From Dehalococcoidia bacterium (GTDB lineage: Bacteria; Chloroflexota; Dehalococcoidia; Lucifugimonadales; JAGWBF01), in NCBI GenBank assembly GCA_021295955.1, contig JAGWBJ010000003.1:124001-188000 (forward strand): DNA of 64,000 nucleotides, in the 5' to 3' direction. Under the pieces are notes generated by a model. That model worked only from the letters and a program-made list of their open reading frames with translations, had not been told where the DNA came from and searched no databases. Position 1 is the first letter of the stretch, and every line of letters starts with the position of its first letter. The position numbers were made by a program, and so were the translations under genes. Below, one piece after another: positions 15,940-23,909 of the stretch.

Positions 15940-16362
15940 ATGGCCAAGATAAAGCATATCGCCATCGCCACCCAGGACGCGGACAAGACCGCCCGGTTCT
16001 ACATCGACGTCATGGGGCTCAAGGAGGCGGGGAAGATAGACAGCGCCAACGCCTCGGGATACTACCTGACCGACGGCAACGTCAACATGGCCATACTGAA
16101 CTTCAAGAACGACCAGGTGGCCGGCCCCGAGTACGGCGTCGGATACAGCGGCATCCATCACATCGGCTTCGAGGTGGAGGACCTGGATGAGGTGTCCGGC
16201 AGGCTGGAGGAGGCGGGTTCCAGTCCCCGGGACGAGATCAACAAGGCCCTGGGCGTCGGCATGGACGGCCCCCGTCACGCCAACGTGGAGGTCAAGTACG
16301 GGGGCCCCGACGGGGTGATCATCGACGTGTCCCAGACGGGCTGGGTCGGCACAGGGGGCTAG
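15940..16362 (+). CDS. VOC (glyoxalase/bleomycin resistance/dioxygenase) superfamily protein
   Basis: A 140-residue vicinal-oxygen-chelate protein. It starts KIKHIAIATQDADKTARFYID, with the first metal-ligand histidine at ~5, and has the second half-repeat at GIHHIGFEVEDLDEV with another conserved His. The two beta-alpha-beta-beta-beta modules are complete. Such proteins include methylmalonyl-CoA epimerases, glyoxalases and ring-cleaving dioxygenases; this one is closest in pattern to epimerase/glyoxalase-like members. ATG at 15940 follows GGGAGGA; the open frame further upstream is non-coding. Divergent from the sarcosine-oxidase-like gene. Confidence 0.88.
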   Translation: MAKIKHIAIATQDADKTARFYIDVMGLKEAGKIDSANASGYYLTDGNVNMAILNFKNDQVAGPEYGVGYSGIHHIGFEVEDLDEVSGRLEEAGSSPRDEINKALGVGMDGPRHANVEVKYGGPDGVIIDVSQTGWVGTGG

Positions 16363-16401
16363 GACGTCAGCCTTCCCCCGTCTGGATGAGCTGGGCCGGG
16401 C

Positions 16402-17115
16402 CTAGGCCAGATGCCGGTTGAAGAAGGCGATGGTCCTGGGCCAGGACTCCTCCACGGCGGCCGGGCGGTGGTCGGCGGGGTTGGTGTGGTCCATGAAGGA
16501 GTGTCCGGCCCCCTGGTAGTTGTGGAACTCGTGGTCCTTGCCCAGCCGTGTCAGCTCCGCGTCAAGCTTGCGCATGTCGTCCTGTGAGGGGTTGGCGTCG
16601 GTCACTCCGAAGTGGAACAGGACGGCTCCCTGTATCTCCTTGGACCTGTCGAAGGGCGTCGTGGTGACCCCTTCGCCCCACGGGACCATGATGTTGCCAC
16701 CGTAGTAGGGCACCGACGCCCGGAAGGCGGAGTTGGCCGCGGCCATCAGCCAGACGATCCGTCCGCCCATGCAGAACCCGACTATGCCCAGCTTCTCGCC
16801 CTGGATGGACCTGTGGCCCTGGAGGAAGTCCACGGTGGCGTTGACGTCCACCTCTATCTGACCGTCGTGGAGGCGCTCCCACGGGGGGGCCGAGCGCAGG
16901 GGGCTGTCGGCGGGGATCCGGTGGAACAGGTCGGGGGCCGCCGCGGCGAAGCCGTCCCCCGCCAGCTTGTCGGCCATGTCCCTGGTGAACTGGTCCACCC
17001 CGGAGCCGTGGTGTATCACCACGACCGCCGGAAAGGGACCGGGCCCACCGGGCACGCTTACGTACATGTCCATCTTGTCCCCGTCTGCCTGAATGCTCTC
17101 CCAGAACGATGGCAT
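16402..17115 (-). CDS. Dienelactone hydrolase family protein
   Basis: A 237-residue alpha/beta-hydrolase of the dienelactone hydrolase family. The catalytic triad is visible: C115 in GFCMGG, D173 in GVTDANP and H205 in GAGHSFMD. N-terminal VVVIHHGSG supplies the oxyanion hole region. DLH opens dienelactones in chlorocatechol degradation, and relatives hydrolyse other lactones or esters. ATG at 17115 has an AAGGAGGG site. It is followed on the same strand by two GMC oxidoreductase genes upstream (17152-20261), only 36 bp away, so the three probably form one catabolic operon. Confidence 0.92.
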   Translation of the reverse strand: MPSFWESIQADGDKMDMYVSVPGGPGPFPAVVVIHHGSGVDQFTRDMADKLAGDGFAAAAPDLFHRIPADSPLRSAPPWERLHDGQIEVDVNATVDFLQGHRSIQGEKLGIVGFCMGGRIVWLMAAANSAFRASVPYYGGNIMVPWGEGVTTTPFDRSKEIQGAVLFHFGVTDANPSQDDMRKLDAELTRLGKDHEFHNYQGAGHSFMDHTNPADHRPAAVEESWPRTIAFFNRHLA

Positions 17116-17151
17116 AGCGCCCTCCTTAGTTCCCGGTTACTGGGCCCGCGG

Positions 17152-18717
17152 CTACTGGGTCCTCATCAGGTCCGCCACCCGCTCGCCGATCATGAGGCTG
17201 GTGGCGTTGGTGTTGGCCCGGATTACGTCGGGCATTATGGAGGCGTCGGCCACGCGCAGCCCCTCGACGCCGTGGACCCGGCCGTGCTGGTCCACCACCG
17301 CCATGGGGTCCGACGACGGCCCCATCTTGCAAGTTCCCGACACGTGGTAACAGGTCCGGGCGTTTCGCAGGAGCCAGGCGTCCAGGGAGGCGTCCGAGGC
17401 CAGGTCGTTGTCGGTGGGGGTGATCCGCCCCGCCACGACCTTTCCGAGCTGCGGCCCCTCCGCCATGCGCACGTGCAGGCGGACCGAGTCCCGCATCCGC
17501 TTGATGTCGAAGGGGTCGGCCAGGTACCTGAAGTCCATGTGCGGCTGCGTGTGAGGGTCCTTGGAGGTGAGGGAGAGCTCTCCGGCCCCCACGGCGAGGT
17601 AGAGGCCGCAGTTGATGGACACGCCCTCTCCCTCCAAAGCGCTGCCGCCGTACTTGACCCTGGAGGCGAAGTTGGAGGGGTTGATGACCATGTCCTCCGG
17701 GAGGTCCGAGCCTTCGGACGTGTAGCGCAGGATGACGTGCTGACGGGTCCCCTCGGGGTGAAGCTGGACGCCCTCGCGCACCGCCAGCGCCACGGGCACG
17801 GCGGAGTGGTCCCGCATGTTCCGGCCCACTCCGGGGGAGGGATGGACCACCGGAATGCCCAGGGCCCGCAGGCTATCGGCGGGACCTACTCCGGAGAGCA
17901 TCAGGAGCTGGGCGGACCCGACTGCGCCGGCGGAGAGGACGATCTCTCCGCCCTCGACGGTGAACGTCTCGCCGCCGCTCTCCACCTCCACCCCCACCGC
18001 CCTGTTGCCGTCGAACAGGACCCGGGTGACGTGGGCGTTGGCCCGGATGGTGAAGTTGAGGCGGTGGCGGTTGGGGTTGATGTAGGTGAGGGCCGTGCTC
18101 TGACGGACGCCGTCCACGTTGTTCTCGCACCGGGGGCTCAGGCCGGTGTGCCGGGGGTGGTTGACGTCGGGGTGCTCGGGGAAGCCGGCGGCCAAAGCGG
18201 CTTCGTAGAAGGCCTCGGAGAAGGGGTACCAGTCCTCTCTCTTGTGCCGGTGGACGCGTATGGGGCCGTCGGAGCCGTGGTACTTGGCCTCTACCCCCGC
18301 CGTGCCCACGTCGTCGTCGGTTTCCATCTTCCTGAAGTATGGCAGGACCCGTTCGAAGGACCACAGGTCGTTGCCGGCGGCCGCCCATGCGTCGTAGTCG
18401 GCGGGGACTCCCCGGAAGAACATTGGGCCCGGGCCGTTGTGGGCGCTGCACCCTCCCATGATCTTGGCCCTGGGCACCAGCATGGGCTCTTCCAACTGGG
18501 GCGTGGCGATGCCCACGTAGTTCCAGCTATGGCCCGCGTCCTTCTGAAAGGCGGCCTCCGTGGTGCTGTACTTGAGGTCGTCGGGCAGGTACTCGAAGTC
18601 CGGGTAGTCGGGGCCCGCCTCCAGCAGGAGGACGGACCGCCCCGGGTCCTCGGACAACCTGGTTGCCAGGACGCCCCCGCCGGAGCCCGCCCCAACCACG
18701 ATCACGTCGTATTTCAC
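17152..18717 (-). CDS. GMC family FAD-dependent oxidoreductase
   Basis: A 521-residue GMC oxidoreductase. The ADP-binding motif VIVVGAGSGGGVLATRLSE is followed by a glutamate-ended strand LLLEAGPDYP. GMC signature 1 lies in VPRAKIMGGCSAHNGPGPMF, and signature 2 in GAVGSAQLLMLSGVGP. C-terminal catalytic region: CYHVSGTCKMG and ADASIMPDVIRANTNATSLM. It oxidises an alcohol with O2 or a carrier. I chose GTG at 18717, which overlaps the TAG of the upstream GMC gene by one base and is preceded by GGAGGG; the longer open frame into that gene is artefact. Middle gene of the three-gene operon with DLH. Confidence 0.93.
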   Translation of the reverse strand: MKYDVIVVGAGSGGGVLATRLSEDPGRSVLLLEAGPDYPDFEYLPDDLKYSTTEAAFQKDAGHSWNYVGIATPQLEEPMLVPRAKIMGGCSAHNGPGPMFFRGVPADYDAWAAAGNDLWSFERVLPYFRKMETDDDVGTAGVEAKYHGSDGPIRVHRHKREDWYPFSEAFYEAALAAGFPEHPDVNHPRHTGLSPRCENNVDGVRQSTALTYINPNRHRLNFTIRANAHVTRVLFDGNRAVGVEVESGGETFTVEGGEIVLSAGAVGSAQLLMLSGVGPADSLRALGIPVVHPSPGVGRNMRDHSAVPVALAVREGVQLHPEGTRQHVILRYTSEGSDLPEDMVINPSNFASRVKYGGSALEGEGVSINCGLYLAVGAGELSLTSKDPHTQPHMDFRYLADPFDIKRMRDSVRLHVRMAEGPQLGKVVAGRITPTDNDLASDASLDAWLLRNARTCYHVSGTCKMGPSSDPMAVVDQHGRVHGVEGLRVADASIMPDVIRANTNATSLMIGERVADLMRTQ

Positions 18718-20261
18718 TAGCGGCCCTCCTTGATGAAGTCGGCGATGCGCTCGCCGATGAGTATGGTGGTGGCGTTGGTGTTGGCCCGGGTGACGTTCGG
18801 CATGATGGAGGCGTCCGCTACCCGCAGGCCCTCCAGCCCGTGTACCCGGCCGTACTGGTCCACCACGGCTATGGGGTCCGAGGCGGGTCCCATCTTGCAC
18901 GTGCCGCTCAGGTGCTGCGACGTGGCCACGTTGTTGCGCATCCAGGCGTCCAGGGTGTCGTCGGACTCAAGGTCGGCGTCGGTGGGCTCCAGGCGCTCCT
19001 TGACTATGTTCCTGTAAGCCTCCTGCTGCACCACGTCCAGTATGATGCGCACCCCGTCCCGCATACGGCTCACGTCGGCCGGGTCTTCCAGGAACCGGTA
19101 GACCAGGCTGGGTTGGACGTGGGGGTCCGTCGACGCCAGCTTCACCTCGCCGGAGCCGGCGGCCAGCTCCAGCACCGCGGAGAGGCGGAAGTCCTCGCCG
19201 GGATAGGTCAGGTCCCCCATGGGCGTGGAGAAGGAGTTCGCGACGGTCTGCATGTCGTTCCGCAGGTCGGAGCCCGGAGCCGTGTAGCGGAGGCCCACCT
19301 GGGACCTGGGGGCGCTGTAGTCCATGGGGAAGCCGTCCCTGGCGCTGAAACGGACGGGCACCTGCGGGTGGTCCCGGTAGTTCTGGCCGACCCCGGGAAG
19401 GCCGTGGACCAGGGGAACACCCACCTCGGCCAGGTGCTCCGGCGGTCCCACCCCCGACAGCATGAGGAGCTGGGGAGAGGCGATGGAGCCGCTGGACAGG
19501 ACTATATGCTCACCCTCCACCGTGAACCTCTCGCCGTTGCTCTCCACCTCTACGCCCGCGGCCCGCTTTCCCTCGAAGATGATGCGGCGTGCCAGAACGT
19601 TGGGGCGAATGGTCAGGTTCAGCCGGTGGCGTACCGGGTTGATGTAGGCCAGGGCCGTGCTTATGCGCAGCCCGTCCACGTTGTTCATGGGTATGGGCCC
19701 GACCCCGGTGGAGTCGGGGTTGTTCATGTCCTCGTCGGCCGGGAACCCGGCGGCGATGCACGCCTCGTAGAAGGCGGTCTGCAAAGGCTCCCACGTCTCC
19801 CTCTTGTGGCGGCGCACCGTGGTGGGCCCGTCGGTGCCGTGGAAGTCGTCGTGGATGTCCTGGTCCGTCTCCATCTTGCGGAAGTAGGGAAGGAGCTTGA
19901 CGTAGCTCCACTCGTCGTTGCCCTGGGCGGCCCACGAGTCGTAGTCCTCGGGCAGCCCCCGGAGGAAGACCTGGCCGTTGATGGCACTGGTGCCGCCCAT
20001 CACCTTGCCCCTGGGCACCAGCATGTCCCCCGGCCGGTCGTGCCTGGGTTGCCCTACGAAGGCCCAGTTGTGGCCCCCGGTCTGCAGGGACGCCAGCTCC
20101 GAGCTGTAGCCGTCCTTCAGATCGTCGGGGAGCTGGTCCACGTGGGGGTAGTCGGGCCCCGCCTCCAGAATGAGCACTGACCTGCCGGGGTCCTCGGACA
20201 GGCGGGCGGCCAGAGCGCACCCGGCGGACCCGGCGCCTATGATGACGACGTCGTATCTCAT
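18717..20261 (-). CDS. GMC family FAD-dependent oxidoreductase (tandem paralog)
   Basis: A 514-residue GMC oxidoreductase, paralogous to the next gene and to the fragment at 2-463. Landmarks: VVIIGAGSAGCALAARLSED, LILEAGPDYP, signature 1 VPRGKVMGGTSAINGQVF, signature 2 SIASPQLLMLSGVGPP, C-terminal SQHLSGTCKMG and ADASIMPNVTRANTNATTIL. ATG at 20261 is preceded by GGGAGGG. It is first in a minus-strand operon GMC-GMC-DLH, with a possible extended -10 promoter at 20344-20352. Two alcohol oxidases together may act on related substrates or form a hetero-oligomer (inference). Confidence 0.94.
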   Translation of the reverse strand: MRYDVVIIGAGSAGCALAARLSEDPGRSVLILEAGPDYPHVDQLPDDLKDGYSSELASLQTGGHNWAFVGQPRHDRPGDMLVPRGKVMGGTSAINGQVFLRGLPEDYDSWAAQGNDEWSYVKLLPYFRKMETDQDIHDDFHGTDGPTTVRRHKRETWEPLQTAFYEACIAAGFPADEDMNNPDSTGVGPIPMNNVDGLRISTALAYINPVRHRLNLTIRPNVLARRIIFEGKRAAGVEVESNGERFTVEGEHIVLSSGSIASPQLLMLSGVGPPEHLAEVGVPLVHGLPGVGQNYRDHPQVPVRFSARDGFPMDYSAPRSQVGLRYTAPGSDLRNDMQTVANSFSTPMGDLTYPGEDFRLSAVLELAAGSGEVKLASTDPHVQPSLVYRFLEDPADVSRMRDGVRIILDVVQQEAYRNIVKERLEPTDADLESDDTLDAWMRNNVATSQHLSGTCKMGPASDPIAVVDQYGRVHGLEGLRVADASIMPNVTRANTNATTILIGERIADFIKEGR

Positions 20262-20343
20262 TACCCTCCCATCGGGGCCCTCCCGTTGGGCCCGGCCGGC
20301 CCCGTTGTCCCAAAAAGGGCGGGGGCCACGGGGCTAGGCCCTC

Positions 20344-20352
20344 ATTATAGCA
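20344..20352 (-). promoter_or_regulatory. Extended -10 promoter for the GMC-GMC-DLH operon
   Basis: The minus strand reads TGCTATAAT (20352-20344), a perfect TATAAT with the TGn extension. No good -35 is visible, as is usual for extended -10 promoters. The predicted leader to the ATG at 20261 is ~75 nt and contains GC-rich inverted repeats. Confidence 0.45.
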
Positions 20353-20484
20353 AACGGCCAAGGGTGGGGGACTATCAAGACGCCGGCGTGCCGTGGTGAA
20401 GACCGGGCCTGCGGCGCCCGTTTTTCTATATAATAATGGGGGCAGGCCCCCGGGACCGTACCCGGGGCTGCGAGTCGACGGACT

Positions 20485-21453
20485 ATGAAGATATGCTCCC
20501 TTCTTCCCAGCGGCACCGAGATCGCCTTTGCCCTGGGTCTCGGCGACCAGGTGGTGGGCGTCACGGACATCTGTGACTACCCGCCCGAGGCCGCGTCCAG
20601 GCCCGCGGTCAGCCGCAGTCTCGTGGACCCGTCGGTCCTGTCCAGCGACGAGGTGGAGCGGCGCATGAAGGAGCTTGCCGCCGAGGGCAGGCCCACCCAC
20701 GAGGTGGATACGGGCTGGCTGGAGAGGGAGAGACCGGACCTGGTGCTGACCCAGGACGTGTGCGCCCTATGCGACGTGGACGCCTCCCAGGTGCGGGAGG
20801 CCGTGGCCGGGTGCAGCATTCACCCCAACGTGGTGGTCCTGAGCCCCAGGACCATATCGGGCATCTTCGCGTCCATCCGGGAAGTGGGGCAAGCGGCGGG
20901 TGTGTCAGCCAGGGCGGAGAGCCTGGTCTCGGACCTGCAAGCCCGCCTCTACCGGACCACGGCCGCGGCGGCCAGGGCCCCGAGGAAGCCCGAGGTGTTC
21001 TCCCTAGAGGGAGTGAACCCGCTGGTCGTCGGCGGCCACTGGATCCCCGAGATGAAGCTGTTGGCCGGCGGAAGGGACCGGTGGTTCTCGCCGGGGTGTC
21101 CCGCGGCCCGCCTGGAGTGGTCGCAGGTGCTGGAGGCCGACCCGGAGGTGCTGCTCCTAGCCCTCTGCTCCTCCGACCTGGCCCGGGGCCTGAGGGAGGC
21201 GGGATGGCTTGCCGGGCAGGATGGCTTTTGGGACCTGAGGGCCGTTGGCAGCGGCGAGGTCTACATGATCGAGCACGTGTACTTCAGCAGGCCCGGTCCC
21301 CGGGTCATAGACGGAATCGAGATACTGGCCCAGCTAATGCACCCGGACCTGTTTTCCGGGCTCGTGCCCCCGGAGACCGTGCTGAAGCTGGAGCCGGATC
21401 CCTCCCCGGGCGCCCCCGGGGACCTGGCCGCCCGGTTTCGGCCTTACGGCTAA
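20485..21453 (+). CDS. BtuF/TroA-like periplasmic-binding-fold protein, cobalamin/iron-siderophore type
   Basis: A 322-residue class III substrate-binding fold protein. It begins directly with KICSLLPSGTEIAFALGLGDQVVGVTDICDYP, the BtuF/FecB-like core, without signal peptide or lipobox. The middle has the long connecting helix typical of the fold, and PGCPAARLEWSQVLEADPEVLLL matches the second lobe. Homologues bind corrinoids or Fe-siderophores for ABC uptake, but this one seems cytoplasmic, and no permease or ATPase is adjacent. A cobalamin-handling or sensing role is possible. ATG at 20485; a TATAAT at 20429-20434 may drive it, without a convincing -35. Confidence 0.78.
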   Translation: MKICSLLPSGTEIAFALGLGDQVVGVTDICDYPPEAASRPAVSRSLVDPSVLSSDEVERRMKELAAEGRPTHEVDTGWLERERPDLVLTQDVCALCDVDASQVREAVAGCSIHPNVVVLSPRTISGIFASIREVGQAAGVSARAESLVSDLQARLYRTTAAAARAPRKPEVFSLEGVNPLVVGGHWIPEMKLLAGGRDRWFSPGCPAARLEWSQVLEADPEVLLLALCSSDLARGLREAGWLAGQDGFWDLRAVGSGEVYMIEHVYFSRPGPRVIDGIEILAQLMHPDLFSGLVPPETVLKLEPDPSPGAPGDLAARFRPYG

Positions 21454-21482
21454 CGTCGGCTTGGTTTGGGGGGTTGTGATGT

Positions 21483-21503
21483 GACCAATCATGCTACTTG
21501 GTC
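21483..21503. other. Inverted repeat GACCAA-N9-TTGGTC at left edge of R-M cassette
   Basis: GACCAA (21483-21488) and TTGGTC (21498-21503) form an inverted repeat 105 bp before the methyltransferase start. A related perfect palindrome, ATTGGTCTGACCAAT, lies just past the endonuclease at 23773-23787. It may be a regulator site or the cassette ends. Confidence 0.45.
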
Positions 21504-21607
21504 ATTGTGCCCTGGATGTAGCGCAGTAAGCGCCTGCCATTTGCTACTTGACGTTAGGGCTTAGACTGATGGGGAGCAGACGTCACCTGAGTTACAGATG
21601 AGGGGCT

Positions 21608-22882
21608 ATGGCAGTGCCGAGAACCAAACTCGAGAGGTCTATGAGCGGACAGTCCACGTTCCTAAGCAACATGAGCCTTCCGGTGCACGGGTGGTATAGA
21701 TTCCCGGCCGGTTTTTCGGCGAAATGGGCGAGGAGTGTCATAGATAAGCATCGGGAGAGTACAGACCGATTAGCCTTGCTAGACCCCTTCGCGGGTGTTG
21801 GCACAACTGTCCTCTCAGGCGAGGACGCCGGTGTGAAAGCCTACGGAGTGGAAGCCCAACCGTTCATCCAGAAAATCGCTGCGGCCAAACTTCTGTGGCA
21901 CACTGACACGGTCGCGTTCCGTGACGCAGCGCAAGCTGTGGTAGGCCAAGCCAGCGGTAGAAGTCCCAGGCGGTACCTTTATCCCAAGCTGATCCACGGG
22001 TGTTTCGGCGAAGAAGCGTTGAGTGATCTTAACAACCTTAGACATACTTGGGAAGAAATGGACGACGGTGGTCCCGTAGCAAAGCTGACTTGGCTGGCCT
22101 TAGTTGGGATTCTGAGGTCCTGCTCCTCTGCTGGAACGGCTCCTTGGCAATACGTTCTGCCTTCCAAGACAAAGAGCAAGGTCTTGGCTCCATACGACGC
22201 GTTCAACTTGCAAGTCCGAAAGATGTTGGCAGATATGACCCTCTGGCAGATGACCGATGTGCGATGCGACGCCAACATCTTTCTCGATGATGCCCGTCTT
22301 CTGAATACCATTGCAGATGACTCCGTTGGGCTTGTCATAACTTCTCCGCCATATGCCAACAACTACGATTACGGTGATGCAACAAGGTTGGAAATGTCCT
22401 TCTTTGGAGAGGTAACTGGCTGGGGAGACCTTCACGAAAAAGCCCGGAAGCACCTGATAAGGTCTTGCTCCCAACACGCTTCTATAGAAAAACTTGATCT
22501 TAACCGCTTGTTGGATGAACTGGTTGGCACCACTCTTGTAGGTGAAATATCGTCGGTCTGCGATGCGCTTGCCGAGCAACGCCTCTACCACGGCGGGAAA
22601 AAGGACTATCATCTCATGGTTGCCGCCTACTTTGCCGATATGCGGAAGGCGTGGCGATCTCTTCGTCGTGTTTGTGCCAGCGGTGCTAGGGCATGCTTCG
22701 TTGTGGGAGATTCGGCTCCGTATGGAGTATATGTTCCAACCGACAGATGGCTTGGTGAATTAGCTCTTGACGCTGGGTTTCGGGATTATAGCTTTGAGAA
22801 AATAAGAGACCGCAACGTAAAGTGGAAGAACCGCAAACACGATGTGCCTCTAAAAGAGGGCTTCTTGTGGGTGCAGGGGTAG
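21608..22882 (+). CDS. DNA (cytosine-N4 or adenine-N6) methyltransferase of a type II-like R-M system
   Basis: A 424-residue SAM-dependent DNA amino-methyltransferase. The SAM-binding motif I is DPFAGVGTT (59-67) and the catalytic motif IV is SPPYANNYDY (from residue 246); SPPY favours N4-cytosine specificity, though N6-adenine cannot be excluded. Motif I precedes motif IV by ~180 residues, leaving room for a target-recognition region between them. The gene is visibly lower in GC than its neighbours, a sign of transfer. ATG at 21608 follows GATGAGGGG. The stop is three bases before the start of the probable restriction endonuclease, so the two form one operon and protect host DNA against that enzyme. 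Confidence 0.88.
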   Translation: MAVPRTKLERSMSGQSTFLSNMSLPVHGWYRFPAGFSAKWARSVIDKHRESTDRLALLDPFAGVGTTVLSGEDAGVKAYGVEAQPFIQKIAAAKLLWHTDTVAFRDAAQAVVGQASGRSPRRYLYPKLIHGCFGEEALSDLNNLRHTWEEMDDGGPVAKLTWLALVGILRSCSSAGTAPWQYVLPSKTKSKVLAPYDAFNLQVRKMLADMTLWQMTDVRCDANIFLDDARLLNTIADDSVGLVITSPPYANNYDYGDATRLEMSFFGEVTGWGDLHEKARKHLIRSCSQHASIEKLDLNRLLDELVGTTLVGEISSVCDALAEQRLYHGGKKDYHLMVAAYFADMRKAWRSLRRVCASGARACFVVGDSAPYGVYVPTDRWLGELALDAGFRDYSFEKIRDRNVKWKNRKHDVPLKEGFLWVQG

Positions 22883-22885
22883 GGG

Positions 22886-23749
22886 ATGGCGCAATCACCA
22901 ACCCATAGATTCGGACAAATCATCGGAAACCTGTTGGAGACGGCCATATTCCCCCGCTTGAAGGAATTTGCCGATACCCACGGGCTATACCTGGATCACA
23001 AGGGAAAGAGAGCTTGTCGCTCGGGAGTCAGGTGCACGTGGATGGACAACAATGGCAACAAGCATGACTTGGACTATGTGCTGGAGCGTGGAGGGAGTTC
23101 TTCTGCTCTCGGTGCTCCGGTAGCGTTCATCGAAATCGCCTGGCGAAGGTATACGAAACATTCGAGGAACAAAGCTCAGGAAATCCAAGGGGCGATAGAG
23201 CCGTTAGCCGAGACATACTGTCGATCACTCCCGTTCAAGGGTGCAGTGTTGGCTGGCGAGTTCACCGAGGGTGCACTGCGACAACTAAGATCATTGGGGT
23301 TTGGTATCGTCTATTTCCCGTACAACGCAGTAGTTGAGGCATTCGGTAAAGTCGGGATAGATGCTTCAACCGACGAATCGACACCCGACTACGTTGTTTT
23401 GAACAAGATAGAGCAGTGGGATAGGCTCTCTCCTCGCCGAAAGAAGTTGGTAGTTAAGGCTCTCGTAGAGAACAACGACACTGAGATCACCGAATTCCTC
23501 GCGGCGTTGACAGAAACCGTTTGCCGGAGGATTGTAGAGATAGTGATCCTTCCATTGCATGGTCAAGAGTTACTAGCCACGTCAATTGGGGAAGCGATGG
23601 CGTTCCTCAAGACCTACAATGAAGCGGTAGCCCAAGTGCGCTTTGAACGGTATGAAATCCGTCTACGTTTCAGGAACGGTAACGAAATCACTGGTAGATT
23701 CAACGACAGGCCTAGCGCCATTGAATTCCTAGAGGCCTACGAGAACTGA
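22886..23749 (+). CDS. Probable type II restriction endonuclease (PD-(D/E)XK-like)
   Basis: A 287-residue protein, tightly coupled to the methyltransferase. Residues 59-95 give a plausible nuclease core: KHDLDYVLE (D61/D63), then FIEIAWRRYTKHSRNKAQ, with E83 and a basic residue (R87 or K91) as the remaining catalytic site. The E-I-A-W-R-R-Y form is a known variation on PD-(D/E)XK in restriction enzymes. The rest is mixed alpha/beta without recognisable domains, ending with a small beta-hairpin domain (ERYEIRLRFRNGNEITGRF). Low GC, like the methyltransferase. Function is inferred from the motif and the gene pair; the recognition sequence is unknown. Confidence 0.72.
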   Translation: MAQSPTHRFGQIIGNLLETAIFPRLKEFADTHGLYLDHKGKRACRSGVRCTWMDNNGNKHDLDYVLERGGSSSALGAPVAFIEIAWRRYTKHSRNKAQEIQGAIEPLAETYCRSLPFKGAVLAGEFTEGALRQLRSLGFGIVYFPYNAVVEAFGKVGIDASTDESTPDYVVLNKIEQWDRLSPRRKKLVVKALVENNDTEITEFLAALTETVCRRIVEIVILPLHGQELLATSIGEAMAFLKTYNEAVAQVRFERYEIRLRFRNGNEITGRFNDRPSAIEFLEAYEN

Positions 23750-23772
23750 CAATGGTATCCAATTAGCCCGGT

Positions 23773-23787
23773 ATTGGTCTGACCAAT
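23773..23787. other. Palindrome ATTGGTCTGACCAAT at right edge of R-M cassette
   Basis: A 15-bp perfect palindrome around a central T, 23 bp after the endonuclease stop. It shares the GACCAA/TTGGTC half-sites with the inverted repeat upstream of the methyltransferase. The 10-mer TGACCAATCA is present at both places (21482-21491 and 23780-23789). Confidence 0.45.
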
Positions 23788-23909
23788 CAGTTACCCGTAG
23801 TCAGTAGGAATGGGTTGGCGGCTCCCAGTCCCCTGCTATTCTGACGTCCATGGGAACAGAATCAAACTGCACAAGCGCTACCCCCTCGATTCTGAACGTT
23901 GACTGAATA

